DNA of 64,000 nt from Symsagittifera roscoffensis (GCF_963678635.1 NC_087062.1:47725283-47789282); one strand, 5' to 3'. Numbered from the stretch's first letter, positions 1-12,239 are shown. Numbers and translations: made by a program. The notes: generated by a model not told the origin, from the sequence alone.

Positions 1-2344
1 TGTCAAAAGCTCAAAATTAGAAAAGTTATCATGCGACAATTTAGTTTAAGTGATGGGGTTAAATTCAAGACTAGTTTGACTACAATTCCGGGTTGACCTA
101 CGTACAAGAAAAACGCTTGTCAAATAATTCCATTTAAATGATGCTTATCATACAATTCCATACATAGAGTTATTGGGAAAAGTTGTATCCCACAATTTCT
201 GTTTGTGGAAATTAATTGATAAACGTTTTTCATGACTACAAAATTTTCTGTAGAAATTACGGTATAAATATAAGCAATTATAAAAATTTTAGAAAAATTC
301 TTTGTTCGGACTCAAACAAAGATTATCCGAAATTTTTTAATGCGAAATTGTTAATTTTGTTTTTTAACGCAGCCAGACTCATTTTTAAAAGAGAGTGATA
401 ACAAATAAAACGATTTTTTGTGTTTTTATATACTGAAAGTTGTCAAAAAACCGGTTCATGTTTTTCAACCACTAAGTTTTTTGCTAAGTAGAAATTTGTT
501 AAATCCTTATACAAAAAAATACATTCTTTTCTTATAATTTTGTGTGATAGTGAAATTCAACACATTAAACTACATGGCGAATCGTCGGAATTAGTTCATC
601 TGTGCTATTCATGCCACTTAACCTATGAATTTTCTGCAAGACAAAGATTTGGAGCAAACCTTGATTGTACTTTTATGGGAAAATGCTTGTCATACTATTT
701 TCTTATATAGAAAAGAGCTTGTTGAAAAGTTTTTTTAGATAACATTCTGTGCGTACGAAAATGTATGGGATTGTCTATAAGCAATTTTGGTCAAGCTGGA
801 TATTATAATTGTTCTATAGCTTTGGAGCAAACCTCGATTGTACTTTTATGGGAAAATGCTTGTCAGACAATTTTCTTATATAGAAAAAAAGCTTGTTGAA
901 AAGTTTTATATAACTTTCTGTGCGTACGAAATTGTATGGGATTGCCTATAAGCAATTTTGGTCAAACCGGATAATATAGTTGTCCTATACAAGCGTGAGC
1001 GGTAAATAAAATAAAAGGATTTTATACCAGGCCAAAGCCCTGCATATTTCGACTGTTCCTTAACTAGCCTCGAATAGATAGCCTCCATTGACTTTTTCGA
1101 ATAGTCTGATGTTTTTCCACATTAATAACATTCCGCGTGCTGAAACTATCAAAGTAGTATTCTAGAAAGGATGTCATCATGCCATTCGTATTTTAGTTTT
1201 GTGCAAGCTTACTCGCTTTACAATCAAAAGAGATCCGGATCGATACCCCATACGCTGTCATTTTTTGTAAAATCAATCCGGATTTTAATGACACTCCATA
1301 TATTCATCTTCCAACTTGAATCGAAGCACGCATTTGCTCTTGTTAATATGTAACCAGGCGCAACATATAATCTTTTGTACTTATCCATTGCGTGTCAGTG
1401 GTTGATTTTTTAAACCAAATTTTTTTTTTCATAGGCGTTAAAATGCAGTCAGAACATTCATGACCTTCACATTCATGGCATTCCAGATAAGCCCGCATTC
1501 AAAAAAATTGTTTGGGATCAATTTAAATTGATTTAACCGAAGTTAAATAGATTTTAAATGGATTTTAAATTGTTTGGATCAATCTTTTTTGAAAGTTTTA
1601 AATCTGTTTAAGTGTCTAAGAAATCGATTTTAATCGATTTGCATGGATTTTCCGACCTAAAGTATTATATTCTCGATTTTTTCAAAAACATAAAAAACAC
1701 ACGTGCCAAATGTTATGAACTCAAAAAAATAATCCACATAAAACATATTTTAAGCTTGAAAATGTGCAAGGAAATCATTGTAAGTCAGATTATGGGCAAA
1801 ATCTTATGTAACAAACAAGAAAAAGGTCAGAATAATTTAAATTTTGATCTCAATAAGATCACAAAAAATCATGAATGTAAAACAGATTTTGAGCAAAAAC
1901 TTATGAAACGAGTCAAGAAAAGGTTCATTAAAGATCAATTTTTGAACTCAAATTATGCGAGGAAACAAAATAACTTTGTCGATATTTTGGTCTTTTTATT
2001 TGGTCTTTTTCATGTTAAACACGCTATTGGTGTAAAATGAAAAATAATTAGCAATTAATAAATGCAATAAAATTTCAAAACTTAAGAAACTTGAATAAAA
2101 AAATGGATTTGAATCGATTTAAAAACGATTTGGAACAATTGTTTTAGCTGAGATTTTAGATCAGTTTAAACCAATTCCAAATCAATCTTTATCTTTTTTA
2201 TTTAATCTTCGTACTTTTTTCATACTAAAATCAATCATAGTCCATTTTTGTCAGTGCGGGAGCTTTTATCGTCAAAGAAAACAGCGAGTACTTGAGAAAC
2301 TATGTTTTTGTTGATTTAATTATGAGTTTTTTTGGTGTTGGCAG
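1..2344. other. AT-rich non-coding flank, no gene recognised
   Basis: I see no convincing coding sequence. The open frames here (for example a 142-codon one at 1612-2040) are Lys/Asn/Ile-rich, as expected from AT-rich DNA, and match nothing I know. A 173-bp tandem duplication lies at 651-992. Runs of GATTTTAAAT/AATCGATTT-like words occur at about 1515-1640 and 2100-2190. The last 40 bases are a plausible pyrimidine-rich approach to a splice acceptor at 2344. Confidence 0.6.
651..992. repeat. Tandem duplication, period about 173 bp
   Basis: The word GGAGCAAACC starts at 651 and again at 824, and the following roughly 170 bases are nearly the same in both units, with small indels and substitutions. 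Shared landmarks include GTACTTTTATGGGAAAATGC and GTGCGTACGAAA. Divergence is several percent, so the duplication is not recent. No coding meaning is apparent. Confidence 0.85.
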
Positions 2345-2619
2345 CGGTCATGTCCGTGTTTCTGTACGCCAGAATAGAACTGTCTCTCTACCGGAACTCT
2401 TCGGAGAGCTCAGACGATGCAGTGATGTGCTTACTAAGGTTGTGCTCGTCTGTCATGATCACTGCGCCCAACATCACCTTCAGGAAAGAGCTGAAGAAGA
2501 TGATGGAGCGAGAACATTCTAGACTAATCCTGCTTTCAGTTAACCCCAAGAAGTACATCAAAGTGTGCGCCTGTTTCCTCCTGTTCGAAATTGTTTTTGC
2601 AGGTGGATGTTCTTATTAC
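2345..2619 (+). CDS. Candidate host exon A of a multi-pass membrane protein
   Basis: This open segment is bounded by a pyrimidine-rich TTGGCAG acceptor at 2344 and a strong GTAAGC donor at 2620, ending in phase 0. It encodes about 91 residues: a hydrophobic start (VMSVFLYARIELSLY), a polar Ser/Asp stretch, a second hydrophobic stretch (CLLRLCSSVMITAP), a basic loop (FRKELKKMMERE) and a C-terminal membrane segment (VCACFLLFEIVFAGG). Codon use is balanced and more GC-rich than the flanks, as expected for a real exon. It can be joined in frame to exon B. The FRKELKKMM loop resembles the tail after the last helix of some GPCRs, but hydrophobic sequence follows it, so I do not call a GPCR. Family unknown, and no upstream exon was found. 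Splice sites are inferred. Confidence 0.5.
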
Positions 2620-5575
2620 GTAAGCTCTTTTTACTGTACAGTAGTTTAATGGAGTATTGATTGTCTAAAGTCTATCTAGTTTAAAGTTTATCTTTCAAGG
2701 TTATTGAAAGATTGATGGACTTTGGCAGTTTATTTTTTTCATGACCTGCCTTTTGTTCAAGATTGAACTAACTGTTCAAGATTGAACTAACTGGCCTTTT
2801 GATTGAACTAACTGGCTCTTTTTCCGATCACCCCCGCCCCCCACCTCACACGACCTTCAATATATTAGTGTAACCAGTGGTTTTACGAGGTTGAGTATCA
2901 AGACAAATATGTTTGTCGTGACCTTATTAGTTAGCAGGTGGGGGAAAAGGAAAAAAGAGCCAACTAATTTTACGAGCTATTCGGCTCTTCGCAAAGAATG
3001 TAAGTTAGGGGAGTCTGCTTCAACTTAGAATTCGCTGATTATTCAAATCAATGGGGGCCAAGATCGTTCAAATAATGGCTTACAAATTATTTGAGGTGGC
3101 TCTTTTATAATCTCCTGTAAAAATTGCTAGCACCGCGTAAATTTCTTGCTCTTTTCGCTGTTACTCTCACTTCTTCTTAAAATTAATCGAACACGCTTGG
3201 ACAAAAAGAGCCGGCAAAGTTATATTCAATCAACACACGTAACACGTAAAGCAAATCTGATTAATGGAATTGTCAGGTAATGACAAAATAATTGGTTAGA
3301 GCTCGTTATAGGGAATTAACTCTGGCTAAATAATATAACGATCTGACAGTTCAATTTAAGATGGGTTCTCCTAACTGGGTTGTCTCTTAAGCAACCCGCA
3401 AATTCAATCTCTAAAATTAACCGTTTTCTCAAACTTCTAGAATAGGTTCCCACTTCGATCCGTACCTAGATTAACAGTCAGGCTACACAATCACTTAGTG
3501 TTAATCTCTCAAAACTAACGATCGGATCTACCAACTTCTCTTGGTTTTGGTTATTTTTTTCTCTTCTAAAAGCTGCGTACCAATCCCACCACAGGTATGT
3601 CTATTTGTACACCGGTATAATTGAATATCCTCCCTCCCATGTAAGTCCCGACATTCGCTGCTGTGCATTCCACGTTCGTCCTGTAAAGTATAAGTTCCCT
3701 TAGGTACACCAGTTCTAAATGCTAATCTCCCAGTGGCTATTTAGATCGCTTCAAGTAAAAATTACGTCCAACTGAACCTCAGCTACAGTTCGCGTTTAAC
3801 TGGCAGTAATCCCAAGGTTTTTTATTTGGTTTATCCCACACATGTTCCAAGGTTCAATTAAGGATCACCCCGGGGTCACCAGAGGTCAAGCAAAGGCCCA
3901 TGAGTTCAGAGCCGGGTGGGGGTCCTACCTGCCAAGTTCCATCCATACACGATTATCACTCTCCGATTTATCTTTTTCCAATTTGTCACCTTTTCCCAGA
4001 ATTGGCTATTAACATCGGAAGGAGCCAACGGAGAGGGTTTGTTTGCGGGACGTCTTTTTCCGGGACTTGAGTCTACTACACATTAACGCCATAAAATCAA
4101 TATGCCCTCGCTCAATATTTTTCTTAATTGCCTATTTCTGGTCCCAGGGGTATTTTTCCCCAGTGCTAATAACTTTCGGTCGGACCGTAAGATTAGGTCC
4201 AAACTCAAACGCAATGCTTGTCTTACCACTACCTATCAACCCTCCTAGTTTCCGCTTCCTAGGGTCACCAGGGGTCAAAAAATAGCTTCCGGAAGTCAAA
4301 GGGGGTTTATTTGCACAGGCCAGAAAACCGGAAGTAGGGGTCTGAAGGGTCTGGGGTCTTAAGCTTCCCTCATCTAGGGCTTCCATATACTAAGTTTTGG
4401 GGTCATTCATTGCTAGATACCGAGTCCCAGCAGGGTGATTTGCTCTTCCAGGAACCGTTATCACTCGGACCCAGGTAGTCCCCGGATCCAGGGTTTTGAA
4501 TGCCCGGGTCAAATCATCTCTAGTATCCTTCCTGTGAATTTCGCAATGATCCGACCAGTGGTTCTTAATCCGAGGGGGGGGGGGGTAGCACATTCTCTCC
4601 CCCATTCAGTTTTCCTCCAAAGACAGGACTAATTCCTCAGAGCTTGGACTATTTTGAGCTTAGTGCTTTATTTACTTTTCTATTTGCCGAGTTGGCTAAC
4701 CAATCTCACTAGCATACTCTCGTTATGTGTACTTTAACAACACTATAACTCTTACTGTAACAAAGAGGTTTGAGTTACCCCCTTTGTTTTGCGGCTTAGT
4801 AGGTAAACGGCCTAGATTAAGTGTGTTGTGAGCGAATTGTTTTTTTTTCAATTCTACAAAGAACCTTTCCTGTGAAAATGGGGAGGAACATTGTATTCAG
4901 CTGTGTTTTAGTTTTTCTTTTTTTTGGTTTTCCACAAATCATCGGACTGGTTTGAGTGATACATCAAATAAAAGCCCTTGCAGTCGTGATGCGACCAACT
5001 TTTAACTTTTTTGTGGTCGGAACATTGTTTGCTACATGCACAGCAACCAGCTATCCTTGTTGATAATTTGCATGCGTTTGGTCAATTTATTTATTGGGCT
5101 ATATTTTTGTTTGGGACGTTGCACACACCCGCGCAAGCAACGAGCGCGTATCACAAACGTGAACAGGGGCGGATCTAGGTTTTTCTAGAGGGTGGGGGCG
5201 GATTAAAAAAAAATTCAAGCATTTTGTCGACCTTCTTTTGTCAACTAAATAGATTTTCCGAGCTCTCCTAAAGCACTGAGAAGACCCTGTTTTGGCCAAA
5301 TTTTCTGCGCCGCGGGCGTTTCTAGGCAGTTTTGGAAACTTTGACCAAAAAATCGACGCGCGCTCCCCTTCAGAATAAGTATATATTAGCGCCAAAGGCG
5401 CCTTTAGAACATTTTTAGGGTCCGTCACCAAATAAGGATATCTCAAAATAGCACACAGGGGGGACCCTTTGGCTCGGCAGGGGGTCGAATCCCAGAGAAG
5501 TGTTAGCATGAATGCGCGAGTGTTAGCATCTATGGCTATAGATGATAGCGTGTGTGTGAGTTTGTGTTGATGCAG
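2620..5575 (+). other. Candidate intron 1; contains a MITE-like repeat
   Basis: This segment lies between the donor of exon A and the acceptor of exon B. It is mostly AT-rich. A more GC-rich part at about 3840-4610 contains two similar GGTCACCAG-GGTCAA words (about 3870 and 4264) and a G homopolymer near 4573-4586. A hAT-like repeat candidate lies at 5164-5500. I see no convincing gene. Confidence 0.5.
5164..5500. mobile_element. hAT-like MITE candidate, copy 1
   Basis: It begins CAGGGGCGGATCTAGG, which resembles the terminal sequence of many hAT-derived MITEs. It shares several blocks, in order, with 13190-13439: TTTGACCAAAAAAT followed by a CGCGCG-CTCCCCT block, then ACCAAATAAGGAT (GCCAAATATGGAT in the other copy), then GGGGACCCTTTG. 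A shared order of blocks at two places indicates a dispersed repeat. It has no coding capacity. The right end and the 8-bp target duplication expected for hAT were not identified, so the superfamily is an inference from one end. Confidence 0.5.
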
Positions 5576-5722
5576 TGGGCGGAGTCATATTGGCCCGAGG
5601 TGGAGGCGGCGAACAGCACTACAGTAAAGAGCAGTGGGAAGTACGCCCTCATGGTTGTACACCCCTTGAACATCATCGTCACTAACATGTGGAACTTCGC
5701 CATAGCCATCATGTGCATGATG
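5576..5722 (+). CDS. Candidate host exon B of a multi-pass membrane protein
   Basis: This is a 147-nt, 49-codon exon in phase 0 at both ends, preceded by a TGATGCAG acceptor and followed by a GTATGT donor. It encodes an aromatic/acidic extracellular-like stretch with an NST N-glycosylation sequon, then a long hydrophobic segment (NMWNFAIAIMCMM at the end) that looks like one membrane helix. In phase it follows exon A, whose end is another membrane segment. Exon C can follow it in frame. The product is not recognised. The call rests on splice signals, phase compatibility and hydrophobic pattern. Confidence 0.5.
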
Positions 5723-6306
5723 GTATGTGGACACCTCATAGACGGTATATCACATTGATGCATAATATCAGTCAGACCATTACATAACAATCACTCAATA
5801 TACAGGGCATGGCAAATGAAAGGTCATTTATTATTTGACAGCGTTGTCCAAGTTAGCGGATGATTTGAGGGATGATAAAGTTTTGTGTGAGCTGAACTTT
5901 GCAACGACAGAGAAAGGGAGGAGATTTGCGCTGCAGAAGTACCCTTTGCTGGCCGAGGAGACAAAACACTTCACTCAAGGTTAGACAGAGAGCAAGAACT
6001 TTGAGTTGGAAAAGATGTAAAGTATGAAAAACAAATCTGTTCAGAATTGTCGATTTTTTCACCACGCCAAACTTCATTGCATCCATTCATTGCCAACGTT
6101 AAATAGACTTTTCAAAATTGAATTTGAAAGGGGGTAACGGAAAAAGAGCCGAAAAGATAAGAGCAATCGAAAGTTTCACTGAATCCATGAGTTTCAGAGG
6201 ACATCATGCGGCTGAGACATCAAATAATGACGCCGGAGAAAATACTCACCCGATATTATGATCTACAGGTCGGAAAAAACTCAAACAATTTTTCTTTTCG
6301 TATTAT
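5723..6306 (+). other. Candidate intron 2, part before element C
   Basis: AT-rich sequence after the donor of exon B. I see no gene or repeat in it. Removing element C and one target duplication would leave an intron of about 1 kb (this part plus 12427-12827), a normal size, which supports exons B and C belonging to one gene. Confidence 0.5.
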
Positions 6307-6311
6307 CAGTT

Positions 6312-6520
6312 TGATAAAATGCTATTTTTTTGCAGCTAATTCTACTTATGTACAGATAAAATGCTAAGATAAAATGTGAATTAATCTCAAAGTTCAAACA
6401 TTAAAAAGTGAGCGAGTATTCTCTCCGCCGGAGAGAACGAATACATCAAATTCATAACGTCAATACCGGTTATAAAAAATTACAAATATATTAAAATCAT
6501 AAATGCTGCAATTCACAACT
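6312..6520 (-). repeat. Element C 3-prime LTR
   Basis: It aligns with 12238-12426 over its whole length. Shared blocks include TTCTACTTATGTACAGATA, ACATTAAAAAGTGAGC and CCGGAGAGAA. The ends are TG at 6312 and a mutated terminal CA (CT) at 6519-6520. Directly next to it, at 6521-6530, lies the polypurine tract in element orientation. Confidence 0.8.
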
Positions 6521-6530
6521 TTCCCCTTGA
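6521..6530 (-). other. Element C polypurine tract
   Basis: On the minus strand this reads TCAAGGGGAA and sits exactly at the inner edge of the 3-prime LTR, where Ty3/gypsy elements prime plus-strand DNA synthesis. Confidence 0.65.
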
Positions 6531-6866
6531 TAGGAAAAAAAACAAATACGAAGTAAAAGGTAGCTGACCCTTTTCTCCACCCAGAGGAAGCAGAAGAAAT
6601 TTTGACAAACTACAATAAATAAGCACTGGGTTATGCACTATGAAAACATGACATAACAAACGTTTGCTAAATAAGCAGCTAAACTAAGTTAATAAATGAA
6701 TTCTCAGAGTGAAACCGATGGAAAACTTAGCACGTAAGTGTTACATTAATAGTAACTGAAAAAACTAAAGATAGAAGAGGGAGAGTAAAAACTTTTTATT
6801 AGCACTGCAGGTGTGTACTGAGTGATCGAAAAGAGAAAAAAGTTAACCAACTTAAGGCAAAGTGAA

Positions 6867-8128
6867 CAAAAGCTTACTGAATTAGTTTTTCTCATCTTCC
6901 ATGAAATTTCCAATTCCGCGTTAAAGAATTCACTTTCCAAATTTCATTGAAGTTGTCCAAAGCTACTCTCAATGATTGATCTGGAGTGGATTGAGAAAAT
7001 TGGAATTTCTTATCCGAAGGAATTGGGGATGAAGTCTGACCGTCCCATCCGGATTGTAGATGATGGTCAAGAATGATCGGGTTTGCCGCTAAACCAGCCG
7101 GTTTGTCTTGATAATCTATAATGTTTATGCATGGTCTCTTATGCAAAACTGAGGAGGTCCTACAATTCGCCCCGATCGACGATGTTTGAACTTGTTACCG
7201 GTGATGTTATTGTTGTTTAAAGATCCTTGGCCAGACGGGTTTTCGTCCGAAGACTCGGTTATCTCGAAGATCGGGAAGTCTACCGTCGCATCGTTTTGTG
7301 ATATCTGCTAATCCTGCGGATAGGCAGGTTGCGTGGCTTCTATAATTGTTGAAAACTGTGTGATTGGTGGAGTTTGAATCCGGCTCCGTCCTGCGGGCAT
7401 GATGCTGAATGCGCAATCAAGCGGATCTGACAATGAAGCTTATCAAGCGTTTTGCAAAAGCGGTGAATAGTCAAGCGGTGACCAAAAGCTCACTGAATTA
7501 GTTTTTCTCATCTCCCATGAATTTTCCAGTTCCGCGTTAGGCAATTCATCCTCTGACTTTGATTGAGTTTGTCCAAAGCTACTCTCAAGGACTGATTTTT
7601 CGAGAGAGGGATAGTAGGTCCGCTGAAGAAGAGTCTGATGAGCTCGCTACTTGGTCGTTGGAGTGGATTGAGAAAATTGGATTTTTCTTATCCGAGCCGA
7701 GGGAATTGAGGATGAAGTCTGACCGTCCCATCCGAATTGTAGATGATGGTCAAGAATGATCGGGTTTGTCGCTAATCTAGCCTGTTTGTCTTGATAATCT
7801 ATAAGGTTTATGCATGGTGTCTTCCTTCTGCAAAACTGGGGAGGTCCTAAAATTCACCCCGATCGTCGATGTTTGAACTTGTTACCGGTGATTTTATTGT
7901 TGTTTAAAGATCCTTGGCCAGACGGGTTTTCGTCCGAAGATTCGGTTATCTCGAAGATCGGGAAGTCTACCGTCGCATCGTTTTGGGAGATCTGGTAATC
8001 TGGCGGATAGTCAGGTTGTGTGGCTTCTATAATGGTTGGAGACTGTGTGATTGGTGGAATTTGGATGCGGCTCCAACCTGCGGGGATGATGCTGATTGAA
8101 AAATCAAGCGGATCCGACCATGAAGCTT
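6867..8128. repeat. Internal direct duplication in element C, period about 613 bp
   Basis: 6867-7442 and 7480-8128 are two diverged copies of one segment. Both open with AAAGCT-ACTGAATTAG, carry GATCCTTGGCCAGACGGG and TTTTCGTCCGAAGA, and close with AATCAAGCGGAT-GA-ATGAAGCTTA. The second copy has about 70 extra bases near 7589-7660. By position, in element orientation this is the 3-prime part of pol or untranslated sequence. No intact frame remains. Confidence 0.8.
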
Positions 8129-9362
8129 AGCCGTCTAAAATCTCTGTTTTTTGTGTTATCCCGAGCTTTATGAGAGTCTCAGGTGGGAAAATTAGGTTTC
8201 GGTTATCTAATACTATCAGAAATATAACATTCCGTAATCAAATCTCTACAAGGGAAACCTCCAGCAATCCATTCCCAGCCACTAATACATTAGGTGTCCA
8301 AAGGAAGTAGCATTGGTTTGTCGCAAGCTAATTAAACTGTGTTTTTGAACTCTATTTTGTCCGCTAAGATTTGTTTCTACCCGGTTTGGCTGAGGATTTT
8401 GAGACTCTGGTTCTTTTGTCGTTATCGGAAGTAGCTTGCTCAGTTTGAAGCCTTATCTTGTGGCCTAGTAACTGTCTGTTTTGCTTTCATAGTCCGCTTT
8501 GAGCCTACTTCAAAATCAGAGTTAGGAAGAACCGGACAGGAAACATTTCCTCTAAACGAACGAATATTAGACGAGTTTGATTTCCGTAGGACGAAATCGG
8601 ACTTTCTGATAATTCTTCCGTCGAAAAAATTATCGTGGTTTTTGAAGCATTTATAATTTTCTGGTTCTGTTTTCACAAAAAGGATTTCCGTTTATGCTCT
8701 CCATAATATTCCAAAGTATACTAGCTTTGAAAAAACTTTGTAATGGCATTCGAGATAATGAAGATTTGGATGGTGAAGGGTAGTTATAGCCTCCGAAACT
8801 AGTTTTTTTTCAGGATTATTATGTCCTTTAATCTGTCTTTGATCCGGTCGTCGGACACTAAGTCAAGTGCCCTTCCTTTGCTTAGGAATGATTTTCCTTT
8901 GTCTAAAACTCCATCTGATAACTTATCAGAGGCTAATTGTTTACAGATTTTGTAGGATTTTCTTTTGAATTGTATCTAAAAGGTGAAAAATTAATTTTGA
9001 TTGGAAGGAGGAACGTAGGTTCCAGATAATTTTTGACACCGCGTGTTGTGAAGTACGTTTTTACGTTTTTGATGTTTCTTGAGCCATTGCTAATAATTTG
9101 TTTTTTAAAGTATGTACAAGTTTTTTCGCTAAACCGTTAGAGCGATGATCGCTGCTTAAAAAGACTTAATTTAATATGATTGGAAAATCAATAAAACTTA
9201 ATGTATTGGCTAGTAAAAAAAGACGCGTGGTCGACAAGAATAAAAAAGCGAATTGAGTTTAAATGAGAGGAACCCTGAAAGAATTCAATCACCGTATTTG
9301 ATGAAGTGGAAGATCCTCAACTAGAATCCAAAGAACCGGGGAATTGAGTATTTAATTCCTCA
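8129..9362 (-). other. Element C, region 3-prime to the integrase remnant, no recognisable domain
   Basis: This should hold the integrase core and C-terminus of element C. I looked for the D-D35E residues and a GPY/F motif in the minus-strand frames and found none I would defend. A 78-codon open frame at 8440-8676 matches no known domain. Confidence 0.4.
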
Positions 9363-9785
9363 TTAGGTTCCGATAAAGGTGGTTAATTCGCAGGTTTGGG
9401 TACAAGAAATATTACTTTTTATTTTCTTACCAGTTTTTGTGCATTGAGAACAGTTTATACCGTAAAAATAAGTTTGACGGTTTATATGAGGCCACGATTT
9501 ATACTGAGCAAGGTAATTTGTGCCGAATTGTCCTGGATGGGCCTCATGAAATGTCTTTATAACTACGTTTCTTGAGGTAAAAGCGATAACCAAATTTCCA
9601 TCCATGTAACGTAACCCATCGATTTCGTGAATATCTCGAATAAACTGGTTTAAGTAACGGAAATTTTCATTAACCTTGTCTACTCTAACTCGAAACGCTT
9701 TGACGAAAAGACTTAGCATTGGGTCTTCCTCTCTTATTAGGGCTACCAATGTAGTGTTGAATAAGGTGTTTAAGTCTGAAGGCAT
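9363..9785 (-). pseudogene. Element C integrase N-terminal zinc-binding remnant
   Basis: This 140-codon minus-strand frame carries the HHCC zinc-binding pattern of retroelement integrases: HEAHPG, then a Trp/Tyr-rich block, then CSQCTKTGKK. This domain precedes the catalytic core in Ty3/gypsy Pol and helps multimerise integrase on cDNA ends. The 60 residues before it resemble the usual linker after RNase H. No catalytic core follows in frame. It is a fragment of a dead pol gene. Confidence 0.7.
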
Positions 9786-10373
9786 TCAGGCAACCTCTGA
9801 CTATTTCGGTAATTAATCAGAACTTTTTGATAAGACAGGGAATTCGACTGAAACTTGAATACCGGGAGGGATTGATTACGGTTTGATTATTGGACATATT
9901 TACGCTATTTACAATTTTAGCATCCCGAGGAGTAATAATCAGGCTACAATTATGATCTAAAAGTTTTAAAAAGCAGAATTTCATAAGGAAAGAATATTTG
10001 AAAAATCTGAAAAAGTAAATTTGGAATTGCAAAAATCAGTTCTGTTGTTTTTTAAGTTACAAATTGGAAGAGTCGAGTTAATAAACTTTAGAACAGAAGA
10101 AAAAAAGTATTTACATTATCTTTCGTAATAAGACTTTTCCAAATTAGTGCCACTATTATTGCAGTTCATATTTCTATTATCTGTTGGATTTTTTGCTTTG
10201 ATGAGTTTAGTGATTGTAGCGACCACAAATTCTTTGTTGTAACGGGATAGGGTGTTGCTTTTTCTGATGGGATTCTTGAAATTAGATCCGTGAAGCCCAT
10301 ATCTTTAGCTGCCAGTAGTTTGATTGTAAAGTTAAAGTGTACGTTTAATTGTTAAAATGTACGACCCATCTAG

Positions 10374-10665
10374 TTAGACGACTATGATATGTTTTATTTC
10401 CTTGTTGAGGTGAAAGTGCTGAAAAAGGGGCTTTATGATGAAGAAAAATTTGAAATTCCGAGCTGTAAAGATAAGTCTTATAAAGCTCGACTGCCCAAAC
10501 AACTCCCAAAAGTTATAAAGTGGAATATTTAGTTTCATGCGGATTCAAAAACCTTGATGCGACTTTTAGTCGATCTAGTTCCCTTTTTGCCGCATCGAGT
10601 AAAGGAAGGGGAACACGTCTACCTTTCAGTTGAATTGGGTTTAGTGGTTCATGAAAGTGATTTTT
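10374..10665 (-). pseudogene. Element C chimeric pol remnant: RT N-terminus joined to RNase H
   Basis: Minus-strand translation first gives an RT entry segment (GRRVPLPLLDAAKRELDRLK, the region before RT motif 1). It then runs directly into RNase H (ASRFLNPHETKYS, GVVWAVELYKTYLYSS, LHHKAPFSALSPQQGNKTYH). The RT catalytic core, including the YxDD box, is missing at a junction near 10555-10565, an internal deletion of several hundred codons. In RNase H the conserved Asp of the usual T-D-H-K box reads as LHHK, and an in-frame TAA follows STL. The segment is not functional. It identifies the element as Ty3/gypsy-like. Confidence 0.75.
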
Positions 10666-10806
10666 TTGTTTTTTTTATTTCTTCAATCGGAATAAATAAT
10701 TGTATGAAAAAATCGGTTAAAGTATCTATCTCTTTCAATTTTTCGGGTGGGAAAATTAAATTATTAGACTTTTGATCCTCTTGGTCTGGTAGTGAAGAAA
10801 GTGTTT

Positions 10807-11094
10807 CTAAAAGACTTCTAATTCCACTTTTGGCAGATTATCGTTTCCTAGAATGTTTATCGCGTGGGCTTCTGCGAAGAAAAAGTGACATTCGATGTGA
10901 GACCATCCATTTGAAAAGATAGGGATTATTATTTGGCCAGCGACATTTATTGCGTTATCTGTAAATCCATGATATAAATCTTTCGTCGGTTGATCCACCA
11001 GATAAATTTTCAGGTACCTATCGCGTAGTTTTAATTCATGAAGTTTATTGCTTTTGAGGCAGCTCACATCGCTGGCCTGTATATTAAGGATCAC
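10807..11094 (-). pseudogene. Element C aspartic protease region remnant
   Basis: This 95-codon minus-strand frame ends with an ILGNDNLPK block. That resembles the ILGxDxLxK motif closing the retropepsin domain of many metazoan Ty3/gypsy elements, and it is preceded by a beta-rich stretch. The upstream D-T/S-G catalytic motif is not visible in frame. The position between the gag and RT remnants fits. Called from motif and order only. Confidence 0.55.
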
Positions 11095-11329
11095 TTGGTT
11101 TTTTTAAATAATTTCTCTTTGTTATAGTAAATAGTGGTTACATTTAATACAGAGTAATAGAGTAATCATCGTTGTCGCTGTGCCTGGATTCTGATTCTGA
11201 CCTTGCGCTGATTACACTACAACATTCTTTGTTTACGCGGTCATTATTTATATCCGTTGGTTCTGATGAATAACTAAAATCTGTATTATGAGCAGTTTGA
11301 ATTTCTACCATATTTACTTTTTTACGGCG

Positions 11330-12239
11330 AGATTTACAAGGTCTGGAGGATACAAATGTCCTCTGTTTTTATAGGATGTACAATGTACAAGTTGTGTCTT
11401 TTGCTGGACAAACCGCCAGGTGACCTTTGGAAAATATGCTGTCGCAATTTCATACAGGCGTTAATCCGCTCGATATTTAAGACTTGGTTCCCTTTTTTTA
11501 ATTAAAATGATAAAAATGTTTATTTACAGATGGTCCCTTGAATTCAAAATTGTTCATCAATTTCATCCGGTTCGTTATTCCTTTTTCATAGATTAGTGCC
11601 ACATTTAATGCTTCTAGGGGGTGAGAGGGTTTTTGAGAGATGTTTTCGTTGGATGTCTGAGTTCTTCATATTGTTAATAAAATGTCTCTTATCCATTCAT
11701 CTTCTCCTGCAAGAGCTCCCCAAAATTGTTCCAGCGATTATCTATCTCTCTGTTTTTTGTTTAGGAGCGTACGTCTCCAAACGTAACTTTCGATTTCCTC
11801 ACAAACGCTATGGACAAGTTGTCTCAGAACTCTTTGAAGGAGGTTGCGAGAATTATCACTCAATATTATTCAAGCTCGATTGAAGTTTCTTATCCGTTTC
11901 TTCGATTCTCATGCCGTTGAATCGGTTCGTTTTGGTCTTTATTGATGCCCTTTCCTCATTATCGTATCTCTTTTGCACCCAGAATTTTCTGTCTAAGCGA
12001 GCTGTTTTCTGTGCTTCTGTTTCGCTATTTGGCTGACTTTATAGAAAAGGTGGTTGTGGATGATGCCTTTCTATAGAATTCGGAAATTTTTTTATATCAA
12101 TATTCTCCTTCGCTATCACTGCAATTTGAAAAAGATCATCCCACTCCTCCCAAGGAATTAGTTGGTCCACCATTTGATTTTGCCAAAACGAAGGTATATC
12201 TCTCAGATTGGAATCGTTACTGTTTGATTGCGCCATCAA
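11330..12239 (-). pseudogene. Element C gag remnant
   Basis: In element orientation this begins just inside the 5-prime LTR with MAQSNSNDSNLRDIPSFW and a PWEEWDDLFQIA segment, a typical start for metazoan Ty3 gag. Farther on (about 11880-11590), in shifting frames, come the capsid-end patterns YVWRR, EEWIRDI and a block ending near LEALNVA. Near 11400-11330 is a broken zinc-knuckle-like stretch (HLAVCPAKDTTC). Stops and frameshifts interrupt it throughout. A TGGCGCAATC word overlapping the start could be the primer-binding site. Confidence 0.65.

Noticed and set aside
1612-2040. 142-codon plus-strand open frame
   Set aside because: Lys/Asn/Ile-rich, no domain, no supporting signals; typical of AT-rich non-coding DNA.
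4132-4386. Minus-strand frame with a P-loop-like IGSGKTS
   Set aside because: Short, no Walker B or other ATPase motif, lies in a low-order GC-richer patch of a candidate intron. The motif is most likely chance.
10554-10775. Plus-strand 73-codon frame
   Set aside because: Antisense of the RT/RNase H remnant of element C.
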